Of a stretch of 7,811 bases of DNA, positions 1-4,554 are shown one piece after another. Location of the stretch: contig JADFRV010000105.1 of assembly GCA_022561095.1 (NCBI GenBank), forward strand, positions 1-7,811. The letters are read 5' to 3'. The notes under the pieces were generated by a model that made no database searches, was not told the DNA's origin, and worked only from the letters and a program-made list of their open reading frames with translations. Source of the stretch: Chloroflexota bacterium. GTDB lineage: Bacteria > Chloroflexota > Dehalococcoidia > SM23-28-2 > RBG-16-64-32. How positions within the stretch are numbered: position 1 is the first letter of the stretch; every line of letters starts with the position of its first letter. Position numbers and translations under genes: made by a program.

Positions 1-368
1 GCCACGGGGCGACCCGTGGCGGTGCACTCTGCGTAGAAGGTCGGGCCGTCGCTGGACGACGCCAGGAAGTCCAGCGTCCGCGTGCCTACCGGCACGTCGA
101 TCTGGCTGGAGTACCCCGTGCGTTTCAGGACGGCGAAGGTGAATAACTCCAGGAACGCCGAGAGGAGGTTGTGGTTGTCCGCGGACTGGAACCTGCCGGC
201 TAGCGCGGGCTTCTTGTCCTCGTCGTACTGTGAGAACCATCCCTCCCAGAACTCTCGAATACGAGCGATTGATGGCCATGCGGACGCGTCCAGGAACGAA
301 TATATTGGCTCGTTGTACCGCCTGCTGGAGGTGCGAGTGCGCTCGTACGAACTGAACAGTCGCATCAT
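1..368 (-). CDS. Partial PD-(D/E)XK nuclease-like hypothetical protein, cut by the left edge
   Basis: The frame opens with two adjacent ATGs (366-368 and 363-365) and runs off the left edge with 122 residues visible. An in-frame stop at 372-374 fixes the start, and GAGGA lies just upstream. The N-terminal half is rich in aromatic and charged residues (FWEGWF at 40-45). It is followed by a helix with E74 (FLELF), a GYSSQIDVPV strand (85-94), LDFL with D100, and FYAECT with E114. An E...D-x13-E-x-T order after a Gly-Tyr turn resembles the degenerate PD-(D/E)XK nuclease core seen in uncharacterised bacterial proteins, where the catalytic Lys is replaced. The nuclease assignment is inference from motif order, and the rest of the protein is outside the window. 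It is the last visible gene of the leftward cluster, so a defence, phage or mobile-element role is plausible but unproven. Confidence 0.72.
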   Translation of the reverse strand, partial: MMRLFSSYERTRTSSRRYNEPIYSFLDASAWPSIARIREFWEGWFSQYDEDKKPALAGRFQSADNHNLLSAFLELFTFAVLKRTGYSSQIDVPVGTRTLDFLASSSDGPTFYAECTATGRPV

Positions 369-541
369 TGATCATCCTCAGCGATGTCTCGCCATGATTC
401 TCCATTTGCGTGAGGGAGAGTTCATGGTCACCGCCATCGCTGTACCACCCACGCATCGAACCGCGCCCACCAGCGGTCCGAGCCGGCGCCAGCAGCAGCG
501 TCAGGGAGCCCTGGCCGCGAGCGGTAGGTGGTGGGTTTGCG
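369..541 (-). other. Spacer between metallopeptidase and nuclease-like gene, with in-frame readthrough extension
   Basis: No convincing start-to-stop gene lies here. The metallopeptidase frame continues after its TGA (542-544) for 37 sense codons to a second TGA at 428-430. The codons are GC-rich at third positions and the end reads SDRWWARFDAWVVQRWR. This could be an older, longer C-terminus cut off by a nonsense change, or chance. A second frame opens at ATG 454-456 (MRGWYSDGGDHELSL) but soon overlaps the nuclease-like gene out of frame. Confidence 0.3.
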
Positions 542-934
542 TCATGCTAGTTCCTTTCGGGCTGCTGATTGGTGAGCTAGCCGCAGTAGTTTAGCGCGGC
601 TTTCTGGTGCGTCCGTTGTAAGGGATTGGCGCGTGCGGCCATAGCCGTAGACGCCTGGGTGACTGGTCATGCTTGACAGCTTCCAAGCGGCGGCGAATAT
701 CCAGTTATGGGTACGAGAGGGGAACAGGATATGCAGCAGTTCATGGACGTGCGTATCATAGCCAGCGCCGCGCCGAACGTAGATTGCACTGTGCTGCAGG
801 TAGGCTTGGCCCCAGTTGCGGCCAACTCCATGTCCAGTGAGCCTTTTGACTTCAGTGGGGCCGATGAGGCGCACCTTGGCAGGGTTGATGTTTAGCAGTT
901 TACAAGCGCGTCTATGAAGTGTTGCAACCTTCAT
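542..934 (-). CDS. Small HExxH metallopeptidase-like protein, phage type
   Basis: This is a 130-residue protein. The segment YDTHVHELLHILFPSR carries HELLH at residues 64-68, the zinc-binding and catalytic motif of zincin-type metallopeptidases, with an extra His at 62. The strand before the motif (SAIYVRR) and the helix after it (WIFAAAWKLSSM) fit the small predicted peptidases common in phage genomes (VHELLHxLFP pattern) and distantly resemble ImmA/IrrE-type proteins. The third zinc ligand is not obvious. The start ATG at 932-934 follows a GAGGAGG ribosome site with a short spacer and overlaps the stop of the upstream small ORF as ATGA, implying translational coupling. Substrate and role are unknown. 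Its context with a zinc ribbon, a basic peptide and a nuclease-like protein suggests a phage-derived or accessory cluster. Confidence 0.75.
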   Translation of the reverse strand: MKVATLHRRACKLLNINPAKVRLIGPTEVKRLTGHGVGRNWGQAYLQHSAIYVRRGAGYDTHVHELLHILFPSRTHNWIFAAAWKLSSMTSHPGVYGYGRTRQSLTTDAPESRAKLLRLAHQSAARKELA

Positions 935-1101
935 GCGCCTCCTCGGCGAACGTTGCCATCGCTGGCCGCCATACTTCCGGCCCGTCCGACGCGCTGCTTC
1001 GCCCGTTGCCGCAAGATGTCCCGCTGCTCTCTACGGCTACGCGGGTGTTGATTGCCGTGGCGGCGCCGATGCAGCGACCGTCGCTTACGTGGCGGCGGCA
1101 T
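931..1101 (-). CDS. Small arginine-rich hypothetical protein
   Basis: A 56-codon ORF starts at ATG 1099-1101, directly after an in-frame TAG, and ends in TGA at 931-933, sharing ATGA with the metallopeptidase start. The product begins MPPPRKRRSLHRRRHG and is extremely basic, with Arg, His, Lys and Gln dominating the first 40 residues, so nucleic-acid binding is possible. Only a weak G-rich ribosome site (GGGG about 9 nt upstream) is visible. Support is the stop/start overlap and same-strand position between two credible genes. There is no recognised family, and the open frame could be due to GC-rich composition. The opposite strand is also open here but shows no ribosome site or recognisable protein. 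Confidence 0.4.
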   Translation of the reverse strand: MPPPRKRRSLHRRRHGNQHPRSRREQRDILRQRAKQRVGRAGSMAASDGNVRRGGA

Positions 1102-1171
1102 CTAGCTGCACCCCAATAGCCCGGACACAGCGGGGAGGACGTAGGGGAGAAGGTCAGTCATCGACGGTCGC

Positions 1172-1420
1172 CTAGCTATCTGTGGTAGTTTCGGTCCCCT
1201 TGTCTACCTGCCAGCTACGAGGTAGCGCTTCCTGGATTTCTTTGGGCAGTTCGTGGTAGCTGTAGGTCTCCGGCGAGCACCCAGGCTGATCACAGTAGAC
1301 GACGAAATGTTGGGTATCTATCGTCTCCCAGGCGCGTTGATGCACGATCCCAGCAGGGCTGAATAGAATCTGCTTCACCTCGCCGGCTTTGCATCTCGGA
1401 CACTGAAATGGCCTAGTCAT
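1172..1420 (-). CDS. Zinc-ribbon hypothetical protein, first gene of the leftward cluster
   Basis: This 82-residue protein has two cysteine pairs, C7-PR-C10 near the N-terminus and C43-DQPG-C48 after a 32-residue insert. That is the layout of a zinc ribbon with one zinc site split across two knuckles. The C-terminal third is polar (HELPKEIQEALPRSW, then a Thr-rich tail). Such small ribbons are common in phage and accessory genes as nucleic-acid or protein adaptors, but no specific family is recognised. The start ATG (1418-1420) has no good Shine-Dalgarno. A TAA ends immediately before it in a short upstream frame (TAATG). A TGCTATAAT promoter lies 21 nt upstream, so the 5' leader would be very short. 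The stop is TAG at 1172-1174. Confidence 0.65.
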   Translation of the reverse strand: MTRPFQCPRCKAGEVKQILFSPAGIVHQRAWETIDTQHFVVYCDQPGCSPETYSYHELPKEIQEALPRSWQVDKGTETTTDS

Positions 1421-1440
1421 TAGCGCATCATTACCGGTGG

Positions 1441-1449
1441 ATTATAGCA
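1441..1449 (-). promoter_or_regulatory. Extended -10 promoter for the leftward cluster
   Basis: On the minus strand this reads TGCTATAAT, a perfect extended -10 element (TGn plus TATAAT). No good -35 hexamer is seen 17 bp upstream, as is usual for extended -10 promoters. The predicted start is near position 1434, leaving a leader of about 14 nt before the zinc-ribbon ATG. Confidence 0.6.
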
Positions 1450-1478
1450 CCGTCCGTCCATCTCCGAGACGCGAGAAC

Positions 1479-1519
1479 GCCCCGTTTACACCCGCCCCGC
1501 CCAGGCGCACAATCGCGGC
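1479..1519 (+). repeat. 41-bp repeat, copy 1
   Basis: It matches 4269-4309 at 37 of 41 positions by eye, without gaps. Both copies lie 130-175 bp upstream of the start codon of a hydrolase-cyclase relic (1651 and 4402), so it is probably a conserved piece of that family's upstream region rather than a mobile element. Confidence 0.6.
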
Positions 1520-1598
1520 GGCGGATGGTGAGCGCCCCACTGTGAGACCCTCTCATGGTATGCCCCCCCATCTAGGCGGCGGCTCCTGTCCGCCCTCT

Positions 1599-1627
1599 TT
1601 GACGTCTTCCCCCTTCGGCGCTATGCT
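1599..1627 (+). promoter_or_regulatory. Sigma70-type promoter upstream of relic and methyltransferase
   Basis: TTGACG (1599-1604), a 17-bp spacer and TATGCT (1622-1627) give ten of twelve consensus matches. AGGAGGG at 1637-1643 sits 7 nt before the ATG at 1651. It should drive both the 50-codon relic and the coupled methyltransferase. Confidence 0.6.
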
Positions 1628-1650
1628 TCCCCTGCTAGGAGGGTCGCCCA

Positions 1651-1803
1651 ATGGAGCCCCAGATCAGGTTCTGCACCAGCGCCACCATGGGTGAGGGGAA
1701 TCCGCTCGTCGAATTCCGACCCTGGGAGTCATCCATCGACCAGGGCTGGGAGTATACTTCATCGCACGCAAGTAGATTATTGCAGAGGAGGGAGGCCCAA
1801 TGA
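1651..1803 (+). pseudogene. N-terminal relic of an alpha/beta-hydrolase plus adenylate-cyclase family gene, now a 50-codon ORF
   Basis: The ORF starts MEPQIRFCTSATMGEGNPLV and continues through PWESSIDQGWEY. I recognise the N-terminus of a large Chloroflexota-type family with an alpha/beta-hydrolase domain and a class III nucleotidyl-cyclase domain. Its members usually begin MEPQIRFCTSADG..., followed by a segment like IAYATMGEGPPLV, then PW.SH.E..WE. Here about eight residues are missing after the TSA, PP has become NP, and the frame stops at codon 51, where the full protein should run for hundreds of residues. Promoter and ribosome site remain excellent. The stop TGA (1801-1803) overlaps the methyltransferase ATG (1800-1802), so the relic may act as a translated, coupled leader. 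The family call is from memory of the motif; the truncation is directly visible. Confidence 0.65.
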
Positions 1804-2870
1804 CACAGCAGATAGATACGGCGGCCGCGGAGGCTTTCGCTGGACAGATGATCGAAATCATCAACGGGGGGTTCCTTGCGCTCGTAACCAGCGTCGGCCA
1901 CCGGACGGGGTTGTTCGACGCTATCGCGAAGCTACCGCCTTCGACGAGCGAGGAGATAGCGTCGGCGGCGGGCCTGAACGAACGCTACGTGCGTGAGTGG
2001 CTGGCAACGATGACGGTGGGCCGAGTGATTGAGTACGACGCGACGACCAAGAAGTACCGCCTGCCGCCGGAGCACGCTGCTTCAGTGACGAAGGCCGCGG
2101 GCCCTGGCAACCTGGCGTCAATCGCTCAGTTCGTCTCGATAATGGGTAAGGTCGAGGACGAGATAGTGGATAGCTTCCGAAAGGGCGGTGGAGTCCCCTA
2201 TTCGTCGTACGGCAGGTTCCACCCGATGATGGCGGAAATGACCGGCGACATCTTCGACGCGACGTTGATTGATTCGACGCTTCCGCTTGTCCCGGGGTTG
2301 GTAGACCGGCTGAAGGCCGGAATCGACGTTGCGGATGTCGGCTGCGGGTCGGGACACGCGATCAATTTGATGGCGACAGAGTACCCGAACAGCCGGTTCG
2401 CGGGCATCGACTTCTCGGAGGAGGGCATCGCTGCCGGGCGCGCCGAGGCTGAGAAGATGGGGCTTTCGAACGCGAGGTTCGAAGTCGAGGACGCGGCGCT
2501 GATGGACAGGGCGGGTTCGTTCGACTTCGTAACGACGTTCGACTCGATCCACGATCAGGCGCAGCCGCGGAAGGTGCTGAAGAACATTGCGGACGCGATA
2601 CGGCCTGACGGAACGTACTTGATGGTGGATATCCGCGCCGACAGCGAGGTGCAGAACAACATGGACCATCCGCTGGCCCCGTACCTGTACGGGATCTCGA
2701 CGATGCATTGCATGACGGTGTCGCTGGCGCTGGACGGCGAGGGGCTGGGGACGATGTGGGGTGAGCAGAAGGCGCGGGAGCTGCTGGCAGAGGCGGGGTT
2801 CAGCCAGGTTGAGGTGGAGTCGGTTCAGGGGGATATCTTTAACTCGTTTTACATCGCCACCAAGGCGTGA
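1800..2870 (+). CDS. Class I SAM-dependent methyltransferase with N-terminal winged helix (Rv2258c-like)
   Basis: This 356-residue protein transfers a methyl group from S-adenosylmethionine to an unidentified substrate, in the cytoplasm. Residues about 25-90 form a winged-helix dimerisation domain (GLFDAIAKLPPSTSEEIASA, then NERYVREWL), as in O-methyltransferase-like and Rv2258c-type enzymes. The Rossmann part begins with motif I VADVGCGSGHA (177-187), the acidic ribose-binding residue D204 in AGIDFS, FDFVTTFDSIHD (241-252) and RPDGTYLMVD (268-277). The C-terminal FYIATKA strand is complete, so the gene looks intact. GGAGG ends 4 nt before the ATG, and a fuller GAGGAGG lies just upstream. The start overlaps the stop of the preceding relic as ATGA, giving likely coupling. 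No pathway neighbour indicates the substrate. It could also act partly as a regulator, given the winged helix, but the SAM motif is well preserved. Confidence 0.9.
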   Translation: MTQQIDTAAAEAFAGQMIEIINGGFLALVTSVGHRTGLFDAIAKLPPSTSEEIASAAGLNERYVREWLATMTVGRVIEYDATTKKYRLPPEHAASVTKAAGPGNLASIAQFVSIMGKVEDEIVDSFRKGGGVPYSSYGRFHPMMAEMTGDIFDATLIDSTLPLVPGLVDRLKAGIDVADVGCGSGHAINLMATEYPNSRFAGIDFSEEGIAAGRAEAEKMGLSNARFEVEDAALMDRAGSFDFVTTFDSIHDQAQPRKVLKNIADAIRPDGTYLMVDIRADSEVQNNMDHPLAPYLYGISTMHCMTVSLALDGEGLGTMWGEQKARELLAEAGFSQVEVESVQGDIFNSFYIATKA

Positions 2871-3044
2871 CGGAGGTCGAGCAAGCCTCTGTCGCTCGCT
2901 GATTCCACAGCTAGCCAGGCCGATTATCTAGCGGCGGGCCATCGCGCACGCAAAGTCTACTCAGGTGCACCTCCTCCTAGGGGTGGGTAGATTCCGCGTG
3001 CGGGGTTAGCACTCAGTTAAAGCGGGGTATACAATATCCCCGCC
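2871..3044 (+). other. Spacer after methyltransferase; no gene seen
   Basis: I see no credible ORF, tRNA or strong terminator. Weak inverted repeats occur (CGAGC/GCTCG around 2879-2903) without a T-run. A 10-bp palindrome AGGTGCACCT lies at 2963-2972. The right end carries a candidate promoter and the start of the 39-bp repeat. Confidence 0.5.
3006..3035 (+). promoter_or_regulatory. Candidate promoter shared with the 39-bp repeat
   Basis: TTAGCA (3006-3011), an 18-bp spacer and TACAAT (3030-3035) form a moderate sigma70-type match. TATACA overlaps at 3028-3033. The -10 lies only 9 nt before the relic ATG at 3045, so a transcript would begin at or next to that start codon. It is the only promoter candidate found for the rhodanese-CBS gene. 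Confidence 0.35.
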
Positions 3045-3068
3045 ATGGAGCCGCGCATCCAGTACGCC
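3030..3068 (+). repeat. 39-bp exact repeat, copy 1 (-10 box plus start codon)
   Basis: It is identical to 4387-4425. The repeat covers a TACAAT -10-like box, nine spacer bases, the ATG and the first eight codons (MEPRIQYA) of the hydrolase-cyclase family. After it the two copies diverge completely. Confidence 0.85.
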
Positions 3069-3134
3069 CAGCCGAAGATGCGGTCAGCGTTCCTTTCTGA
3101 ACTCCTAGAGGATGCCGTCCCGGAGCAAGAGTAG
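3045..3134 (+). pseudogene. N-terminal relic of hydrolase-cyclase family (second copy)
   Basis: ATG at 3045 opens MEPRIQYA, identical to the relic at 4402. It then runs into unrelated sequence (QPKMRSAFLSELLEDAVPEQ) and stops at TAG 3132-3134 after 29 codons. No Shine-Dalgarno precedes it; the near-leaderless layout may have sufficed. The stop overlaps AGGAGGAT at 3133-3140. The eight shared codons lie within an exact DNA repeat, so this is duplicated family DNA, not convergent sequence. Whether the 29-residue peptide is made or useful is unknown. Confidence 0.5.
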
Positions 3135-3176
3135 GAGGATAGCGATGGTCTTCACGCGACTGAAGGAGGCTGCAAC

Positions 3177-4094
3177 ATGCCAACCATTATCGACATAGCT
3201 GACGTCCAGAGAATGGTTGAGGAAGGCGCACAGCTAGTGGAGGTGCTTCCCGAGAAGGAGTATGGGAAAGAGCACCTTCCGGGGGCGATAAACGTTCCTC
3301 TCAAAACGCTGGGCGCGGAGGCAACGTCCCGACTCCAGCTCGACCGGCCGGTGATAGTCTATTGCAGCAGCCGTACCTGAGACATGAGCCCGCGAGCCGC
3401 GGTGCGGCTCGAGACTCTACGCTTCACTCAGGTGTTCGATTACGCCGCCGGCAAGGCGGACTGGACGTCCAGCGGCCTTCAGACGGAGGGCACAATGGCA
3501 GAGCAGCCTCGCGCCGGGGATATCGCTCAGTTGGGCATCCCGACCTGTAGCTTGACCGACCGTCTGGGCGATGCACGGGATCGAGCGCAGGATGCGGACC
3601 AGAACGTGTGCATCGTGGTTAACGCTGATGGCGTTGTTCTCGGGCGCTTGCGCGGGGACAGGCTCCGGGGCGACACAGGGGCGGCCATCGAGTCCGTCAT
3701 GGAAGACGGGCCAACGACGATCCGGGCGGACGCTTCGCTTCGGGAGATCGCCGAACGTATGCGGAACCGACGGGTTGGAAGCATATTGGTCACTGACCCC
3801 GAGGGACGACTCCTCGGTATCCTGTATCGGGAGGACGCTGAGTGCTTGAAGATTTACGACGCTTTCGTTCGGGCGGGAGCGCACTATCTGACTAATGCGG
3901 ACTGGGGCTGTGAGGATGACGTCCACACAGCGTGGATAACGGTTGAGGCCGCGAGCAACACGGAAGCTCGGCGGATGGTGCCGCCGGTCATCCGCAACCG
4001 GGCCAAGCTGGTCAGGTTGGCCCGGTTCACCCCAGCACAAATACGAGAGTTCCATGAGCAATTTCAGCTGCAAGACACTGGCGGAAACGAATGA
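3177..4094 (+). CDS. Rhodanese-CBS protein interrupted by an in-frame TGA (selenocysteine candidate or nonsense mutation)
   Basis: ATG 3177 follows AAGGAGG with a 7-nt spacer. Residues 1-67 are a rhodanese N-terminal part (LVEVLPEKEYGKEHLPGAIN, then RPVIVYCSSRT) with active-site C63. Codon 68 is TGA (3378-3380). The same frame then continues unbroken to the TGA at 4092-4094, starting DMSPRAAVRLETLRF, then DYAAGKADW, which completes the rhodanese fold to about residue 105. Two CBS motifs follow (about 114-158 and 171-222), then an 80-residue tail with HTAWITVEA and RRMVPPVIR motifs. Family members, from memory, have Cys at the TGA position (CDxSPRAA), so TGA replaces a Cys codon in the active-site loop. 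Options are selenocysteine insertion, a recent nonsense mutation, or a split gene with the CBS part restarting at ATG 3495 (GGAGGG just upstream). CBS pairs usually bind adenosine nucleotides; rhodaneses transfer sulfane sulfur. Confidence 0.8.
3393..3411 (+). promoter_or_regulatory. SECIS-like hairpin immediately after the in-frame TGA
   Basis: CGAGCCGC (3393-3400) pairs perfectly with GCGGCTCG (3404-3411) around a GGT loop. The stem starts 12 nt and the loop 20 nt after the TGA. Bacterial SECIS elements, as I recall them, sit inside the coding region with an apical loop roughly 16-37 nt after UGA, at least four stem pairs and a G in the first two loop bases. All three hold. The codons encode the family's RAAxRLE segment in GC-rich DNA, so chance pairing is possible. 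Confidence 0.4.
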
Positions 4095-4114
4095 CGGCGC
4101 CACTGCACCGTGAG

Positions 4115-4139
4115 CCAAGGGCTAGGCTCTAGCCCTTGG
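4115..4139 (+). terminator. Strong hairpin after the rhodanese-CBS gene, no T-tract
   Basis: CCAAGGGCTAG (4115-4125) pairs perfectly with CTAGCCCTTGG (4129-4139) around GCT, starting 20 nt after the stop at 4094. There is no T-run on either strand, so it may be an atypical terminator, an mRNA 3'-end stabiliser or a processing site. Confidence 0.55.
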
Positions 4140-4196
4140 AACCGTCGATCGCCGGAAGGTGAGCCTCGTCCCATCAAGAAACGGAGGGTTAGTCGC

Positions 4197-4268
4197 ATGG
4201 GTGAATCGCTGAGGGGCTTCGATGAGCCGGTGCGGCTGTTCGATGTGAGGTGGCGGGAAGCGGGCTAG
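4197..4268 (+). pseudogene. C-terminal relic of the adenylate/guanylate-cyclase family
   Basis: The frame from ATG 4197 reads MGESLRGFDEPVRLFDVRW and then REAG before TAG at 4266-4268. GE.x.LRGF.EPVRL(F/Y).VRWRE is the typical end of class III nucleotidyl-cyclase domains in the alpha/beta-hydrolase plus cyclase family. Upstream in frame there is no cyclase core, so only about 23 codons survive. It lies immediately before the 41-bp repeat and 133 bp before an N-terminal relic of the same family. This suggests that two family genes once stood in tandem here and were almost wholly deleted. GGAGGG lies 8 nt before the ATG, probably by chance. Confidence 0.65.
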
Positions 4269-4309
4269 GCCCCGTTGACACCCGCCCACCCCAGGCGCAC
4301 CATCGCGGC
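4269..4309 (+). repeat. 41-bp repeat, copy 2
   Basis: It matches 1479-1519 with four mismatches. It starts at the base after the cyclase relic's stop codon and lies 133 bp upstream of the third N-terminal relic, consistent with family intergenic or upstream DNA. Confidence 0.6.
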
Positions 4310-4386
4310 TACCGCAGCCAGCGCCTCCTGGCGTACCAGCCACCGCCTGTCGACTTTGACACCGAGACAGGGATAGTCCAGAGGCG

Positions 4387-4425
4387 TACAATATCCCCGC
4401 CATGGAGCCGCGCATCCAGTACGCC
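4387..4425 (+). repeat. 39-bp exact repeat, copy 2
   Basis: It is identical to 3030-3068, with the TACAAT box (4387-4392), nine bases, ATG (4402-4404) and MEPRIQYA codons. A TTGACA at 4356-4361 lies 25 bp upstream of the TACAAT, too far for a standard promoter spacer. Confidence 0.85.
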
Positions 4426-4497
4426 AAGACCAAGGACGGGGTGAGCATTGCCTACTGAGAGCTGGGGGAACGCAGCCCGCCCGACTTTACAGGATAA
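4402..4497 (+). pseudogene. N-terminal relic of hydrolase-cyclase family (third copy) with TGA at an expected Trp
   Basis: ATG 4402 opens MEPRIQYAKTKDGVSIAY, the textbook start of this family, followed by TGA at 4456-4458. The same frame then continues ELGERSPPDFTG to TAA at 4495-4497. The family usually reads IAYW-x-LGEG-PPL, so the TGA replaces a Trp codon (TGG to TGA). The frame is then lost where the full gene should continue for hundreds of residues. It is the best preserved of the three relic starts. The -35 box of the next gene's promoter lies inside its last codons, so decayed coding DNA now serves as regulatory sequence. Confidence 0.7.
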
Positions 4498-4514
4498 ATA
4501 GTGCGGGCTATAAT
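4486..4514 (+). promoter_or_regulatory. Strong sigma70-type promoter for the substrate-binding protein
   Basis: TTTACA (4486-4491), a 17-bp spacer and TATAAT (4509-4514) match consensus at eleven of twelve positions. The transcript would start near 4521, leaving about 34 nt of leader containing AGGGAGGT before the GTG start at 4555. Confidence 0.75.
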
Positions 4515-4554
4515 CCGACAAGCTGCCCCGTGGGCCGATTAGGGAGGTACAGCC

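Noticed and set aside
1..20. 8-bp inverted repeat GCCACGGG/CCCGTGGC around GCGA at the left edge.
   Set aside because: It lies inside the nuclease-like coding frame in GC-rich DNA. No T-run or positional logic supports a terminator or operator.
82..594. Plus-strand open frame of 170 codons opposite the nuclease-like and metallopeptidase genes.
   Set aside because: Its product is low-complexity and unlike any family, has no ribosome site, and lies antisense to two frames with clear motifs.
2963..2972. 10-bp palindrome AGGTGCACCT in the spacer after the methyltransferase.
   Set aside because: Single copy, no promoter close enough to make it an operator, and such palindromes are expected by chance at this length scale.
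2943..3002. Complementary CGCACGC and GCGTGCG segments that could form a long-range stem.
   Set aside because: Only 7 bp with a 44-nt loop in GC-rich DNA; no RNA gene or riboswitch signature around it.
3145..3198. A 17-codon ORF (MVFTRLKEAATCQPLST) with AGGAGGAT four to five nt upstream, overlapping the rhodanese start.
   Set aside because: It is very short, with no recognised motif. The AGGAGG may help load ribosomes for the rhodanese gene, but a functional leader peptide cannot be supported.
3417..4118. Minus-strand open frame of 233 codons opposite the rhodanese-CBS gene.
   Set aside because: It is a shadow of the sense frame, which carries the CBS and rhodanese motifs; the antisense product has none.
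542..4458. TGA might be reassigned to a sense codon genome-wide, since open frames continue after TGA at 542-544, 3378-3380 and 4456-4458.
   Set aside because: The methyltransferase and the rhodanese-CBS gene end with TGA at natural-looking C-termini, and TGG is used freely for Trp. The expected residues at the internal TGAs also differ (Cys in one, Trp in another), so no single reassignment fits.
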